Origin: Cavia porcellus
Lineage: Eukaryota > Chordata > Mammalia > Rodentia > Caviidae
Reading direction: 5' to 3'
NCBI RefSeq assembly: GCF_034190915.1
Contig: NW_026947625.1
Span: 186,001-250,000 of the forward strand
DNA: 64,000 bases
Shown here piece after piece: positions 12,311 to 25,437 of the stretch; position 1 is the stretch's first letter; each line of letters opens with the position of its first letter. The translations under genes and the position numbers were made by a program. The notes under the pieces are model-generated. The model made no database searches. It had not been told where the DNA came from and saw only the letters and a program-made list of their open reading frames with translations.

Positions 12311-13080
12311 GTGTGTTACATTAGATTCACTAGTAGGAGTGAGAAAAACATCACGGGGTGGTGCGCATTGTATGGGTGTGTGTTACATTACATTCACTAG
12401 TAGGAGTGAGAAAAACATCACGGGGTGGTGCGCACTGTATGGGTGTGAGTTAGATTACATTCACTACTAGGAGTGAGAAATACATCACGGGGTGGTGCGC
12501 ATTGTATGTGTGTGTTTTACATTACATTCACTAGTAGGAGTGAGAAAAACATCACGGGGTGGTGCGCATTGTATGGGTGTGTGTTACATTAGATTCACTA
12601 GCAGGAGTGAGAAAAATATCACAGGGTGGTGCGCATTGTATGGGTGTGTGTTACATTAGATTCACTAGTAGGAGTGAGAAAAACATCACGGGGTGGTGCG
12701 CATTGTATGGGTGTGTGTTACATTAGATTCACTAGTAGGAGTGAGAAAAACATCATGGGGTGGTGCACATTGTATGGGTGTGTGTTACATTACATTCACT
12801 AGTAGGAGTGAGAAAAACATCACGGGGTGGTGCGCATTGTATGGGTGTGTGTTACATTACATTCACTAGTAGGAGTGAGAAAAACATCACGGGGTGGTGC
12901 GCATTGTATGGGTGTGTGTTACATTAGATTCACTAGTAGGAGTGAGAAATACATCATGGGGTGTTGCGCATTGTATGGGTGTGTGTTACATTACATTCAC
13001 TAGTAGGAGTGAGAAAAAAATCACATGGTGGTGCGCATTGTATGGGTGTGTGTTACATTACGTTCACTAGTAGGAGTGAG

Positions 13081-13223
13081 AAAAACATCACGGCGTGGTG
13101 TGAATCGGAGGGTCTGAATTAGGATAGGCAGTGCGTGGCAATGTAGGATGGAGAAAAGCACCGCGGGGTGGTTAGCATTGGGAGGTCAGGGAACATGCAG
13201 TGGCAATGTAGGATAGGTTTCTG
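13081..13223 (+). repeat. Dyad 13 (143 bp), class a
   Basis: Variants CACGGCGTGG, GCAGTGCGTGG, GTAGGATGG and GTTAGCATTGGG; the follower has CGCGGAGTGG. Dyads 25 and 36 share the dyad variants. 28 monomers follow, one fewer than in those copies. Confidence 0.95.
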
Positions 13224-15099
13224 AAAAACATCGCGGAGTGGTGCGCATTGTATGGGTGTGTGTTACATTAGATTCACTAGTACGAGTGAGAAAAACATCA
13301 CGGGGTGGTGCGCATTGTATGGGTGTGTGTTACATTACATTCACTAGTAGGAGTGAGAAAAACATCACTGGGTGGTGCACATTGTATGGGTGTGTGTTAC
13401 ATTACATTCACTAGTAGGAGTGATAAAAACATCACGGGGTGGTGCGCAATGTATGGGTGTGTGTTACATTACATTCACTAGTAGGAGTGAGAAAAACATC
13501 ACGGGGTGGTGCGCATTGTATGGGTGTCTGTTACATTACATTCACTAGTAGGAGTGAGAAAAACATCACGGGGTGGTGCGCATTGTATGGGTGTGTGTTA
13601 CATTACATTCACTAGTAGGAGTGAGAAAAACATCACGGGGTGGTGCGCATTGTATGGGTGTGTCTTACATTACATTCACTAGTAGGAGTGAGAAAAACAT
13701 CACGGGGTGGTGCGCATTGTATGGGTGTGTGTTACATTACATTCACTAGTAGCAGTGAGAAAAACATCACGGGGTGGTGCGCATTGTATGGGTGTGTGTT
13801 ACATTACATTCACTAGTAGCAGTGAGAAAAACCTCACGGGGTAGTGCGCATTGTATGGGTGTGTGTTACATTAGATTCAGTAGTAGGAGTGAGAAAAACA
13901 TCACGAGGTGGTGCGCATTGTATGGGTGTGTGTTACATTACATTCACGAGTAGGAGTGAGAAAAACATCACGGGGTGGTGCGCATTGTATGGGTGTGTGT
14001 TACATTACATTCACTAGTAGAAGTGAGAAAAACATCAAGGGGTGGTGCGCATTGTATGGGTGTGTGTTACATTACATTCACTATTAGGAGTGAGAAAAAC
14101 ATCACGGGGTGGTGCGCATTGTATGGGTGTGTGTTACATTAGATTCACTCGTAGGAGTGAGAAAAACATCACGGGATGGTGCGCATTGTATGGGTGTGTG
14201 TTACATTAGATTCACTAGTAGGAGTGAGAAAAACATCACGGGGTGGTGCGCATTGTATGGGTGTGTGTTACATTAGATTCACTAGTAGGAGTGAGAAAAA
14301 CATCACGGGGTGGTGCGCATTGTATGGATGTGTGTTACATTAGATTCACTAGTAGGAGTGAGAAAAACATCACGGGGTGGTGAGCATTGTATGGGTGTGT
14401 GTTACATTAGATTCACTAGTAGGAGTGAGAAAAACATCACGGGGTGGTGCGCATTGTTTGGGTGTGTGTTACATTAGATTCACTAGTAGGAGTGAGAAAA
14501 ACATCACGGGGTGGTGCGCATTGTATGGGTGTGTGTTACATTACATTCACTAGTAGGAGTGAGAAAAACATCACGGGGTGGTGCGCATTGTATGGGTGTG
14601 TGTTACATTACATTCACTAGTATGAGTGAGAAAAACATCACGGGGTGGTGCGCATTGTATGGGTGTGTGTTACATTAGATTCTCTAGTAGGAGTGAGAAA
14701 AACATCACGGGGTGGTGCGCATTGTATGGGTGTTTGTTACATTACATTCACTAGTAGGAGTGAGAAAAACATGACGGGGTGGTGCGCATTGTATGGGTGT
14801 GTGTTACATTACATTCACTAGTAGGAGTGAGAAAAACATCACGGGGTGGTGCGCATTGTATGGGTGTGTGTTACATTACATTCACTAGTAGGAGTGAGAA
14901 AAACATCACGGGGTGGTGCGCATTGTATGGGTGTGTGTTACATTACATTCACTAGTAGGAGTGAGATAAACATCCCGGGGTGGTGCGCATTGTATGGGTG
15001 TGTGTTACATTACATTCACTAGTAGCAGTAAGAAAAACATCACGGGGTGGTGCGCATTGCATGGGTGTGTGTTACATTACATTCACTACTAGGAGTGAG

Positions 15100-15242
15100 A
15101 AAAACATCACGTGGTGGTGTGAATCGGAGGGTCTGAATTAAGATAGGCAGTGAATGGCAATGTAAGATGGAGAAAAGCACCGCGGGGTGGTCAGCATGGG
15201 GACGTCAGGGAACATGCATTGGCAATGTAGGATAGGTTTCTG
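15100..15242 (+). repeat. Dyad 14 (143 bp), class a
   Basis: Variants CACGTGGTGG, TAAGATAGG, GTGAATGG, GGGACGTC and ATGCATTGG. Dyads 26, 37 and 48 share these and add CTGAAATAAG and CACAGCGGGG. Eight monomers follow. Confidence 0.95.
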
Positions 15243-15778
15243 AAAAACATCGCGGGGTGGTGCGCATTGTATGGGTGTGTGTTACATTAGATTCACTAGT
15301 AGGAGTGAGAAAAACATCACGGGGTGGTGCGCATTTTATGGGTGTGTGTTACATTACATTCACTAGTAGGAGTGAGAAAATCAGCACGGGGTGGTGCGCA
15401 TTGTATGGGTGTGTGTTACATTACATTCACTAGTAGGAGTGAGAAAAACATCACGGGGTGGTGCGCATTGTATGGGTGTGTGTTACATTACATTCACTAG
15501 TAGGCGTGAGAAAAACATCACGGGGTGGTGCGCATTGTATGGGTGTGTGTTACATTACATTCACTAGTAGGAGTGAGAAAAACATCACGGGGTGGTGCGC
15601 ATTGTATGGGTGTGTGTTCCATTACATTCACTAGTAGGAGTGAGAAAAACATCACGGGGTGGTGCGCATTGTATGGGTGTGTGTTACATTACATTCACTA
15701 GTAGCAGTGAGAAAAACATCACGGGGTGGTGCGCATTGTATGGGTGTGTGTTACATTACATTCACTACTAGGAGTGAG

Positions 15779-15921
15779 AAAAACATCACGGGGTGGTGTG
15801 AATCGGAGGGTCTGAATTAGGATAGGCAGTGAGTGGCAATGTAAGATGGAGAAAAGCACCGCGGGGTCGTCAGCATGAGGAGGTCAGGGAACATGCAGTG
15901 GCAATGTAGGATAGGTTTCTG
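15779..15921 (+). repeat. Dyad 15 (143 bp), class a
   Basis: Variants GGGTCGTCAGCATGAGG; the follower has AATATCGCGG and TATGCGTG. Dyads 27, 38 and 49 share this signature. About 21 monomers follow. Confidence 0.95.
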
Positions 15922-17327
15922 AAAAATATCGCGGGGTGGTGCGCATTGTATGCGTGTGTGTTACATTAGATTCACTAGTAGGAGTGAGAAAAACATCACG
16001 GGGTGGTGCGCATTGTATGGGTGTGTGTTACATTACATTCACTAGTAGGAGTGAGAAAAACATCACGGGGTGGTGCGCATTGTATTGGTGTGTGTTACAT
16101 TACATTCACTAATAGGAGTGAGAAAAATATCACGGGGTGGTGCGCATTGAATGGGTGTGTGTTACATTACATTCACTAGTAGGAGTGAGAAAAACATCAC
16201 GGGGTGCTGCGCATTGTATGGGTGTGTGTTACATTACATTCACTAGTAGGAGTGAGAAAAACGTCACGGGGTGGTGCGCATTGTTTGGGTGTGTGTTACA
16301 TTCGATTCACTAGTAGGAGTGAGAAAAACATCACGGGGTGGAGCGAATTGTATGGGTGTGTGTTACATTACATTCACTAGAAGGAGTGAGAAAAACATCA
16401 CGGGGTGGTGCGCATTGTATGGGTGTGTGTTACATTACATTCACTAGTAGGATGAGAAAAACATCACAGGGTGGTGCGCATTGTATGGGTGTGTGTTACA
16501 ATACATTCACTAGTAGGAGTGAGAAAAACATCACAGGGTGGTGCGCATTGTATGGGTGTGTGTTACATTAGATTCACTAGTAGGAATGAGAAAAACATGA
16601 CGGGGTGGTGCGCATTGTATGGGTGTGTGTTACATTACATTTACTAGTAGGAGTGAGAAAAACATCACGGGGTGGTGCGCATTGTATGGGTGTGTGTTAC
16701 ATTAGATTCACTAGTAGGAGTGAGAAAAACATGACGGGGTGGTGCGCATTGTATGGGTGTGTGTTACATTACATTCACTAGTAGGAGTGAGAAAAACATC
16801 ACGGGGTGGTGCGCATTGTATGGGTGTGTGTTACATTACATTCACTAGTAGGAGTGAGAAAAACATCATGGGGTGTTGCGCATTGTATGGGTGTGTGTTA
16901 CATTACATTCACTAGTAGGAGTGAAAAAAATATCACGGGGTGGTGCGCATTGTATGGGTGTGTGTTACATTACATTGACTAGTAGGAGTGAGAAAAACAT
17001 CACGGGGTGGTGCGCATTGTATGGGTGTGTGTTACATTAGATTCACTAGTAGGAGTGAGAAAAACATCACGGGGTGGTGCGCATTGTTTGGGTGTGTGTT
17101 ACATTAGATTCACTAGTAGGAGTGAGAAAACCATCACGGGGTGGTGCGCATTGTATGGGTGTGTATTACATTACATTCACTAGTAGGAGTGAGAAAAACA
17201 TCACGGGGTGGTGCGCATTGTATGGGTGTGTGTTACATTACATTCACTAGTAGGAGTGAGAAAAATATCACTGGGTGGTGCGCATTGTATGAGTGTGTGT
17301 TACATTACATTCACTACTAGGAGTGAG

Positions 17328-17470
17328 AAAAACATCACGGGGTGGTGTGAATCGGAGGGTCTGAATTAGGATAGGCAGTGAGTGGCAATGTAAGATCGAG
17401 AAAAGCACCGCGGGGTGGTCAGCATGGGGAGGTCAGGGAACATGCAGTGGCAATGTAGGATAGTTTTCTG
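17328..17470 (+). repeat. Dyad 16 (143 bp), class a*, opens a module
   Basis: It ends in GATAGTTTTCTG instead of GATAGGTTTCTG, a signature also seen in dyads 28, 39, 45, 50, 56 and 61. Private change GATCGAG. The second following monomer reads TATATTACATACAC. Eight monomers lead to dyad 17. Confidence 0.95.
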
Positions 17471-18006
17471 AAAAACATCGCGGGGTGGTGCGCATTGTAT
17501 GGGTGTGTGTTACATTAGATTCACTAGTAGGAGTGAGAAAAACATCACGGGGTGGTGCGCATTGTATGGGTGTGTGTTATATTACATACACTAGTAGGAG
17601 TGAGAAAAACATCACGGGGTGGTGCGCATTGTATGGGTGTGTGTTACATTACATTCACTAGTAGGAGTGAGAAAAACATCACGGGGTGGTGCGCATTGTA
17701 TGGGTGTGTGTTACATTACATTCACTAGTAGGAGTGAGAAAAACATCACGGGGTGGTGCGCATTGTATGGGTGTGTGTTACGTTACATTCACTAGTAGGA
17801 GTGAGAAAAACATCACAGGGTGATGCGCATTGTATGGGTGTGTGTTACATTACATTCACTAGTAGGAGTGAGAAAAACATCACGGGGTGGTGCGCATTGT
17901 ATGGGTGTGTGTTACATTACATTCACTAGTAGCAGTGAGAAAAACATCACGGGGTGGTTCGCATTGTATGGGTGTGTGTTACATTACATTCACTACTAGG
18001 AGTGAG

Positions 18007-18148
18007 AAAAACATCAGGGGTGGTGTGAATCGGAGGGACTGAATTAGGATAGGCAGTGAGTGGCAATGTAAGATGGAGAAAAGCACCGCAGGGTGGTCAG
18101 CATGTGGAGGTCAGGGAACATGCAGTGGCAATGTAGGATAGGTTTCTG
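18007..18148 (+). repeat. Dyad 17 (142 bp), class b, closes a module
   Basis: One base is missing in the head (CATCAGGGGTGG). It has GGAGGGACTG and GCATGTGGAGG, a signature shared with dyads 29, 40, 46, 51, 57 and 62, and a private ACCGCAGGG. Seven monomers follow. Confidence 0.95.
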
Positions 18149-18617
18149 AAAAGCATCGCGGGGTGGTGCGCATTGTATGGGTGTGTGTTACATTACATTC
18201 ACTAGTAGGAGTGAGAAAAACATCACGGCGTGGTGCGCATTGTATGGGTGTGTGTTACATTAGATTCACTAGTAGGAGTGAGAAAAACATCACGGGGTGG
18301 TGCGCATTGTATGGGGGTGTGTTACATTACATTCACTAGAAGGAGTGAGAAAAACATCACGGGGTGTTGCGCATTGTATGGGTGTGTGTTACATTAGATT
18401 CACTAGTAGGAGTGAGAAAAACATCACGGGGTGGTGCGTATTGTATGGGTGAGTGTTACATTACATTCACTAGTAGGAGTGAGAAATACATCACGGGGTG
18501 GTGCGCATTGTATGGGTGTGTGTTACATTACATTCACTAGTAGGAGTGAGAAAAACATCACGGGGAGGTGCACATTGTATTGGTGTGTGTTACATTACAT
18601 TCACTACTAGGAGGGAG

Positions 18618-18760
18618 AAAAACATCACGGGGTGGTGTGAATCGGAGGGTCTGAATTAGGATATGCAGTGAGTGGCAATGTAAGATGGAGAAAAGCACCG
18701 CGGAGTGGTCAGCATGGGGAGGTCAGGGAACATGCAGTGGCAATGTAGGATAGGTTTCTG
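18618..18760 (+). repeat. Dyad 18 (143 bp), class a
   Basis: It has GATATGCAGTGAG, preceded by GGAGGGAG, as dyads 6 and 8, linking this region to 4-10 kb. Private ACCGCGGAGTGG. About 17 monomers follow. Confidence 0.95.
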
Positions 18761-19898
18761 AAAAACATCGCGGGGTGGTGCGCATTGTATGGGTGTGTGT
18801 TACATTAGATTCACTAGTAGGAGTGAGAAAAACATCACGGGGTGGTGCGCATTGTATGAGTGTGTGTTACAATACATTCACTAGGAGGAGTGAGAAAAAC
18901 ATCACAGGGTGGTGCGCATTGTATGGGTGTGTGTTACATTAGATTCACTAGTAGGAATGAGAAAAACATGACGGGGTGGTGCGCATTGTATGGGTGTGTG
19001 TTACATTACATTCACTAGTAGGAGTGAGAAAAACATCACGGGGTGGTGCGCATTGTATGGGTGTGTGTTACATTAGATTCACTAGTAGGAGTGAGAAAAA
19101 CATGATGGGGTGGTGCACATTGTATGGGTGTGTGTTACATTACATTCACTAGTAGGAGTGAGAAAAACATTACGGGGTGGTGCGCATTGTATGGGTGTGT
19201 GTTACATTACATTCACTAGTGGGAGTGAGAAAAACATCATGGGGTGTTGCGCATTGTATGGGTGTGTGTTACATTACATTCACTAGTAGGAGTGAAAAAA
19301 ACATCACGGGGTGGTGCGCATTGTATGGGTGTGTGTTACATTACATTGACTAGTAGGAGTGAGAAAAACATCACGGGGTGGTGCGCATTGTATGGGTGTG
19401 TGTTACATTAGATTCACTAGTAGGAGTGAGAAAAACATCACGGGGTGGTGCGTCTTGTATGGGTGTGTGTTACATTAGATTCACTAGTAGGAGTGAGAAA
19501 AACATCACGGGGGGTGCGCATGGTATGGGTGTGTATTACATTACATTCACTAGTAGGAGTGAGAAAAACATCACGGGGTGGTGCTCATTGTATGGGTGAA
19601 TGTTACATTACATTCACTAGTAGGAGTGAGAAAAACATCACGGGGTGGTGCGCATTGTTTGGGTGTGTGTTACATTACATTCACTAGTAGGAGTGAGAAA
19701 ATCATCACGGGGTGGTGCGCATTGAATGGGTGTGTGTTACATTACATTCACTAGTAGGAGTGAGAAAAACATCACGGAGTGGTGCGCATTGTATGGGTGT
19801 GTGTTACATTACATTCACTAGTAGGAGTGAGAAAAATATCACGGGGTGGTGCGCATTGTATGGGTGTCTGTTACATTACATTCACTACTAGGAGTGAG

Positions 19899-20041
19899 AA
19901 AAACATCACGGGGTGGTGTGAATCGGAGGGTCTGAATTAGGATAGGCAATGAGTGGCAATGTAAGATGGAGAAAAGCACCGCGGGGTGGTCAGCATGGGG
20001 AGGTCAGGGAACATGCAGTGGCAATGTAGGATAGGTTTCTG
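19899..20041 (+). repeat. Dyad 19 (143 bp), class b
   Basis: It has GGCAATGAGTGG, shared with dyads 20, 22 and 33. The first follower has GGAGAGAGAAA and the next CACGGCGTGG. Thirty monomers follow, the longest dyad-free run in the window. Confidence 0.95.
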
Positions 20042-20639
20042 AAAAACATCGCGGGGTGGTGCGCATTGTATGGGTGTGTGTTACATTACATTCACTAGTA
20101 GGAGAGAGAAAAACATCACGGCGTGGTGCGCATTGTATGGGTGTGTGTTACATTAGATTCACTAGTAGGAGTGAGAAAAACATCACGGGGTTGTGCGCAT
20201 TGTATGGTTGTGTGTTACATTACATTCACTAGAAGGAGTGAGAAAAACATCACGGGGTGGTGCGCATTTTATGGGGGTGTGTTACATTACATTCACTAGT
20301 AGGAGTGAGAAAAACATCACGGGGTGGTGCGCATTGTATGGGTGTGTGTGGCAATACATTCAATAGTAGGAGTGAGAAAAACATCACGGGGTGGTGCGCA
20401 TTGTATGGGTGTGTGTTACAGTACATTCACTAGTAGGAGTGAGAAAAACATGACGGGGTGGTGCGCATTGTATGGGTGTGTGTTACATTACATTCACTAC
20501 TAGGAGTGAGAAAAACATCATGGGGTGGTGCGCATTGTATGGGTGTGTGTTACATTACATTCACTAGTAGGAGTGAGAAAAACATGATGGGGTGGTTCGC
20601 ATTGTATGGGTGTGTGTTACATTACATTCACTAGTAGGA

Positions 20640-21041
20640 GTGCGAAAAACATCACGGGGTGGTGCGCCTTGTATGGGTGTGTGTTACATTAGATTCACTA
20701 GTAGGAGTGAGAAAAACATCACGGGGTGGTGCGCATTATATGGGTGTGTGTTACATTACATTCACTAGAAGGAGTGAGAAAAACATCACGGGGTGGTGCG
20801 CATTGTATGGGTGTGTGTTACATTAGATTCACTAGTAGGAGTGAGAAAAACATGATGGGGTGGTGCGCATTGTATGGGTGTGTGTTACATTACATTCACT
20901 AGTAGGAGTGAGAAAAACATCACGGGGTGGTGCGCATTGTATGGGTGTGTGTTACATTACATTCACTAGTGGGAGTGAGAAAAACATCATGGGGTGTTGC
21001 GCATTGTATGGGTGTGTGTTACATTACATTCACTAGTAGGA
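20640..21041 (+). repeat. 402-bp (six-monomer) tandem duplication, copy 1
   Basis: It begins at AGTGCGAAAAACATC with GTGCGCCTTG, then GCGCATTATATGG, CACTAGAAGG, CATGATGGGG and CACTAGTGGGAG with CATCATGGGGTGTTG. The set recurs exactly 402 bp on. Confidence 0.88.
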
Positions 21042-21443
21042 GTGCGAAAAACATCACGGGGTGGTGCGCCTTGTATGGGTGTGTGTTACATTAGATTCAC
21101 TAGTAGGAGTGAGAAAAACATCACGGGGTGGTGCGCATTATATGGGTGTGTGTTACATTACATTCACTAGAAGGAGTGAGAAAAACATCACGGGGTGGTG
21201 CGCATTGTATGGGTGTGTGTTACATTAGATTCACTAGTAGGAGTGAGAAAAACATGATGGGGTGGTGCGCATTGTATGGGTGTGTGTTACATTACATTCA
21301 CTAGTAGGAGTGAGAAAAACATCACGGGGTGGTGCGCATTGTATGGGTGTGTGTTACATTACATTCACTAGTGGGAGTGAGAAAAACATCATGGGGTGTT
21401 GCGCATTGTATGGGTGTGTGTTACATTACATTCACTAGTAGGA
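21042..21443 (+). repeat. 402-bp (six-monomer) tandem duplication, copy 2
   Basis: Direct repeat of the preceding six monomers with the same marker order and no difference that I noticed. Confidence 0.88.
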
Positions 21444-22051
21444 GTGAAAAAAACATCACGGGGTGGTGCGCATTGTATGGGTGTGTGTTACATTACATTG
21501 ACTAGTAGGAGTGAGAAAAACATCACGGGGTGGTGCGCATTGTATGGGTGTGTGTTACATTAGATTCACTAGTAGGAGTGAGAAAAACATCACGGGGTGG
21601 TGCGCCTTGTATGGGTGTGTGTTACATTAGATTCACTAGTAGGAGTGAGAAAAACATCACGGGGTGGTGCGCATGGTATGGGTGTGTATTACATTACATT
21701 CACTAGTAGGAGTGAGAAAAACATCACGGGGTGGTGCTCATTGTATGGGTGAATGTTACATTACATTCACTAGTAGGAGTGAGAAAAACATCACGGGGTG
21801 GTGCGCATTGTTTGGGTGTGTGTTACATTACATTCACTAGTAGGAGTGAGAAAATCATCACGGGGTGGTGCGCATTGAATGGGTGTGTGTTACATTACAT
21901 TCACTAGTAGGAGTGAGAAAAACATCACGGGGTGGTGCGCATTGTATGGGTGTGTGTTACATTACATTCACTAGTAGGAGTGAGAAAAATATCACGGGGT
22001 GGTGCGCATTGTATGGGTGTCTGTTACATTACATTCACTACTAGGAGTGAG

Positions 22052-22194
22052 AAAAACATCACGGGTTGGTGTGAATCGGAGGGTCTGAATTAGGATAGGC
22101 AATGAGTGGCAATGTAAGATGGAGAAAAGCACCGCGGGGTGGTCAGCATGGGGAGGTCAGGGAACATGCAGTGGCAATGTAGGATAGGTTTCTG
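22052..22194 (+). repeat. Dyad 20 (143 bp), class b
   Basis: Variants CACGGGTTGGTG and GGCAATGAGTGG; the follower has GCGAATTG and GGAGAGAG. Twelve monomers lead to dyad 21. Confidence 0.95.
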
Positions 22195-22998
22195 AAAAAC
22201 ATCGCGGGGTGGTGCGAATTGTATGGGTGTGTGTTACATTACATTCACTAGTAGGAGAGAGAAAAACATCACGGCGTGGTGCGCATTGTATGGGTGTGTG
22301 TTACATTAGATTCACTAGTAGGAGTGAGAAAAACATCACGGGGTTGTGCGCATTGTATGGTTGTGTGTTACATTACATTCACTAGAAGGAGTGAGAAAAA
22401 CATCACGGGGTGGTGCGCATTTTATGGGGGTGTGTTACATTACATTCACTAGTAGGAGTGAGAAAAACATCACGGGGTGGTGCGCATTGTATGGGTGTGT
22501 GTGGCAATACATTGAATAGTAGGAGTGAGAAAAACATCACGGGGTGGTGCGCATTGTATGGGTGTGTGTTACAGTACATTCACTAGTAGGAGTGAGAAAA
22601 ACATGACGGGGTGGTGCGCATTGTATGGGTGTGTGTTACATTACATTCACTACTAGGAGTGAGAAAAACATCATGGGGTGGTGCGCATTGTATGGGTGTG
22701 TGTTACATTACATACACTAGTAGGAGTGAGAAAAACATGATGGGGTGGTTCGCATTGTATGGGTGTGTGTTACATTACATTCACTAGTAGGAGTGCGAAA
22801 AACATCACGGTGTGGTGCGCATTGTATGGGTGTGTGTTACATTACATTCACTAGTAGGAGTGAAAAAAACATCACGGGGTGGTGCGCATTGTATGGGTGT
22901 GTGTTACATTACATTCACTAGTAGCAGTGAGAAAAACATCACGGGGTGTTGCGCATTGTATGGGTGTGTGTTACATTACATTCACTACTAGGAGTGAG

Positions 22999-23141
22999 AA
23001 AAACATCACGGGGTGGTGTGAATCGGAGTGTCTGAATTAGGATAGGCAGTGAGTGGCAATGTAAGATGGAGAAAAGCACCGCGGGGTGGTCAGCATGGGG
23101 AGGTCAGGGAACATGCAGTGGCAATGTAGGATAGGTTTCTG
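22999..23141 (+). repeat. Dyad 21 (143 bp), class b
   Basis: It has GGAGTGTCTG, shared with dyads 24 and 35. The follower contains GGAGTTAGAAA, also as after 24 and 35. Sixteen monomers follow. It seems to have been brought in with its flanks into a 2.15-kb unit that otherwise lacks it. Confidence 0.95.
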
Positions 23142-24213
23142 AAAAACATCGCGGGGTGGTGCGCATTGTATGGGTGTGTGTTACATTACATTCACTAGTA
23201 GGAGTTAGAAAAACATCACGGGGTGGTGCGCATTGTATGGGTGTGTGTTACATTAGATTCACTAGTAGGAGTGAGAAAAACATCACGGGGTGGTGCGCAT
23301 TGTATGGGTGTGTGTTACATTACATTCACTAGAAGGAGTGAGAAAAACATCACGGGGTGGTGCGCATTGTATGGGTGTGTGTTACATTAGATTCACTAGT
23401 AGGAGTGAGAAAAACATGATGGGGTGGTGCGCATTGTATGGGTGTGTGTTACATTACATTCACTAGTAGGAGTGAGAAAAACATCACGGGGTGGTGCGCA
23501 TTGTATGGGTGTGTGTTACATTACATTCACTAGTGGGAGTGAGAAAAACATCATGGGGTGTTGCGCATTGTATGGGTGTGTGTTACATTACATTCACTAG
23601 TAGGAGTGAAAAAAACATCACGGGGTGGTGCGCATTGTATGGGTGTGTGTTACATTACATTGACTAGTAGGAGTGAGAAAAACATCACGGGGTGGTGCGC
23701 ATTGTATGGGTGTGTGTTACATTAGATTCACTAGTAGGAGTGAGAAAAACATCACGGGGTGGTGCGCCTTGTATGGGTGTGTGTTACATTAGATTCACTA
23801 GTAGGAGTGAGAAAAACATCACGGGGTGGTGCGCATGGTATGGGTGTGTATTACATTACATTCACTAGTAGGAGTGAGAAAAACATCACGGGGTGGTGCT
23901 CATTGTATGGGTGAATGTTACATTACATTCACTAGTAGGAGTGAGAAAAACATCAAGTGGTGGTGCGCATTGTTTGGGTGTGTGTTACATTACATTCACT
24001 AGTAGGAGTGAGAAAATCATCACGGGGTGGTGCGCATTGAATGGGTGTGTGTTACATTACATTCACTAGTAGGAGTGAGAAAAACATCACGGGGTGGTGC
24101 GCATTGTATGGGTGTGTGTTACATTACATTCACTAGTAGGAGTGAGAAAAATATCACGGGGTGGTGCGCATTGTATGGGTGTCTGTTACATTACATTCAC
24201 TACTAGGAGTGAG

Positions 24214-24356
24214 AAAAACATCACGGGGTGGTGTGAATCGGAGGGTCTGAATTAGGATAGGCAATGAGTGGCAATGTAAGATGGAGAAAAGCACCGCGGG
24301 GTGGTCAGCATGGGGAGGTCAGGGAACATGCAGTGGCAATGTAGGATAGGTTTCTG
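24214..24356 (+). repeat. Dyad 22 (143 bp), class b
   Basis: GGCAATGAGTGG with GCGAATTG follower, as dyad 20. First dyad of the 10.95-kb segment; dyad 33 is its counterpart at +10,948. Fourteen monomers follow. Confidence 0.95.
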
Positions 24357-25294
24357 AAAAACATCGCGGGGTGGTGCGAATTGTATGGGTGTGTGTTACA
24401 TTACATTCACTAGTAGGAGAGAGAAAAACATCACGGCGTGGTGCGCATTGTATGGGTGTGTGTTACATTAGATTCACTAGTAGGAGTGAGAAAAACATCA
24501 CGGGGTTGTGCGCATTGTATGGTTGTGTGTTACATTACATTCACTAGAAGGAGTGAGAAAAACATCACGGGGTGGTGCGCATTTTATGGGGGTGTGTTAC
24601 ATTACATTCACTAGTAGGAGTGAGAAAAACATCACGGGGTGGTGCGCATTGTATGGGTGTGTGTGGCAATACATTGAATAGTAGGAGTGAGAAAAACATC
24701 ACGGGGTGGTGCGCATTGTATGGGTGTGTGTTACAGTACATTCACTAGTAGGAGTGAGAAAAACATGACGGGGTGGTGCGCATTGTATGGGTGTGTGTTA
24801 CATTACATTCACTACTAGGAGTGAGAAAAACATCATGGGGTGGTGCGCATTGTATGGGTGTGTGTTACATTACATTCACTAGTAGGAGTGAGAAAAACAT
24901 GATGGGGTGGTTCGCATTGTATGGGTGTGTGTTACATTACATTCACTAGTAGGAGTGCGAAAAACATCACGGTGTGGTGCGCATTGTATGGGTGTGTGTT
25001 ACATTACATTCACTAGTAGGAGTGAAAAAAACATCACGGGGTGGTGCGCATTGTATGTGTGTGTGTTACATTACATTCACTAGTAGGAGTGAGAAAAACA
25101 TCACGGGGTGGTGCGCATTGTATGGGTGTGTGTTACATTTCATTCACTAGTAGGAGTGAGAAAAACATCACAGGGTGGTGCGCATTGTATGGGTGTGTGT
25201 TACATTAGATTCACTAGTAGGAGTGAGAAAAACATCACGGGGTGGTGCACATTGTATGGGTGTGTGTTACATTACATTCACTACTAGGAGTGAG

Positions 25295-25437
25295 AAAAAC
25301 ATCACGGGGTGGTGTGAATCGGAGGGTCTGAATTAGGATAGGCAGTGAGTGGAAATGTAAGATGGAGAAAAGCACCGCGGGGTGGTCAGCATGGGGAGGT
25401 CAGGGAACATGCAGTGGCAATGTAGGATAGGTTTCTG
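25295..25437 (+). repeat. Dyad 23 (143 bp), class a*, opens a module
   Basis: It has GAGTGGAAATG, shared only with dyad 34. The follower has CGCGGAGTGG and the second monomer GTTGTATTACATACAC. Eight monomers lead to dyad 24. Confidence 0.95.

Larger units (their letters stand above)
12700..18360 (+). repeat. Block X, copy 1
   Basis: It holds dyads 13-17 with gaps of 28, 8, 21 and 8 monomers. It matches 26,875-32,600 (gaps 29, 8, 21, 8), 37,825-43,100 (29, 8, 14, 8) and, in part, 49,130-52,400 (8, 14, 8). Each dyad keeps its own variants across copies, so the blocks descend from one ancestor. Edges are approximate. Confidence 0.88.
19899..22051 (+). repeat. 2.15-kb unit, copy 1
   Basis: One dyad plus thirty monomers. 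The first third recurs at 22,052 and 24,214, and the last ~900 bp recurs before 24,214 at offset 2,162. The middle contains an internal six-monomer duplication instead of the dyad 21 found in the next unit. Confidence 0.82.
22052..24213 (+). repeat. 2.15-kb unit, copy 2
   Basis: Starts like copy 1 (GTGTGGCAATACATTG near 22,500) but carries dyad 21 at 22,999. After about 23,310 it rejoins the copy 1 order, including GTGCGCCTTG, GCGCATGGTATGG with GTGTATTAC, GTGCTCATTG and GGGTGAATGTTAC. Confidence 0.82.
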
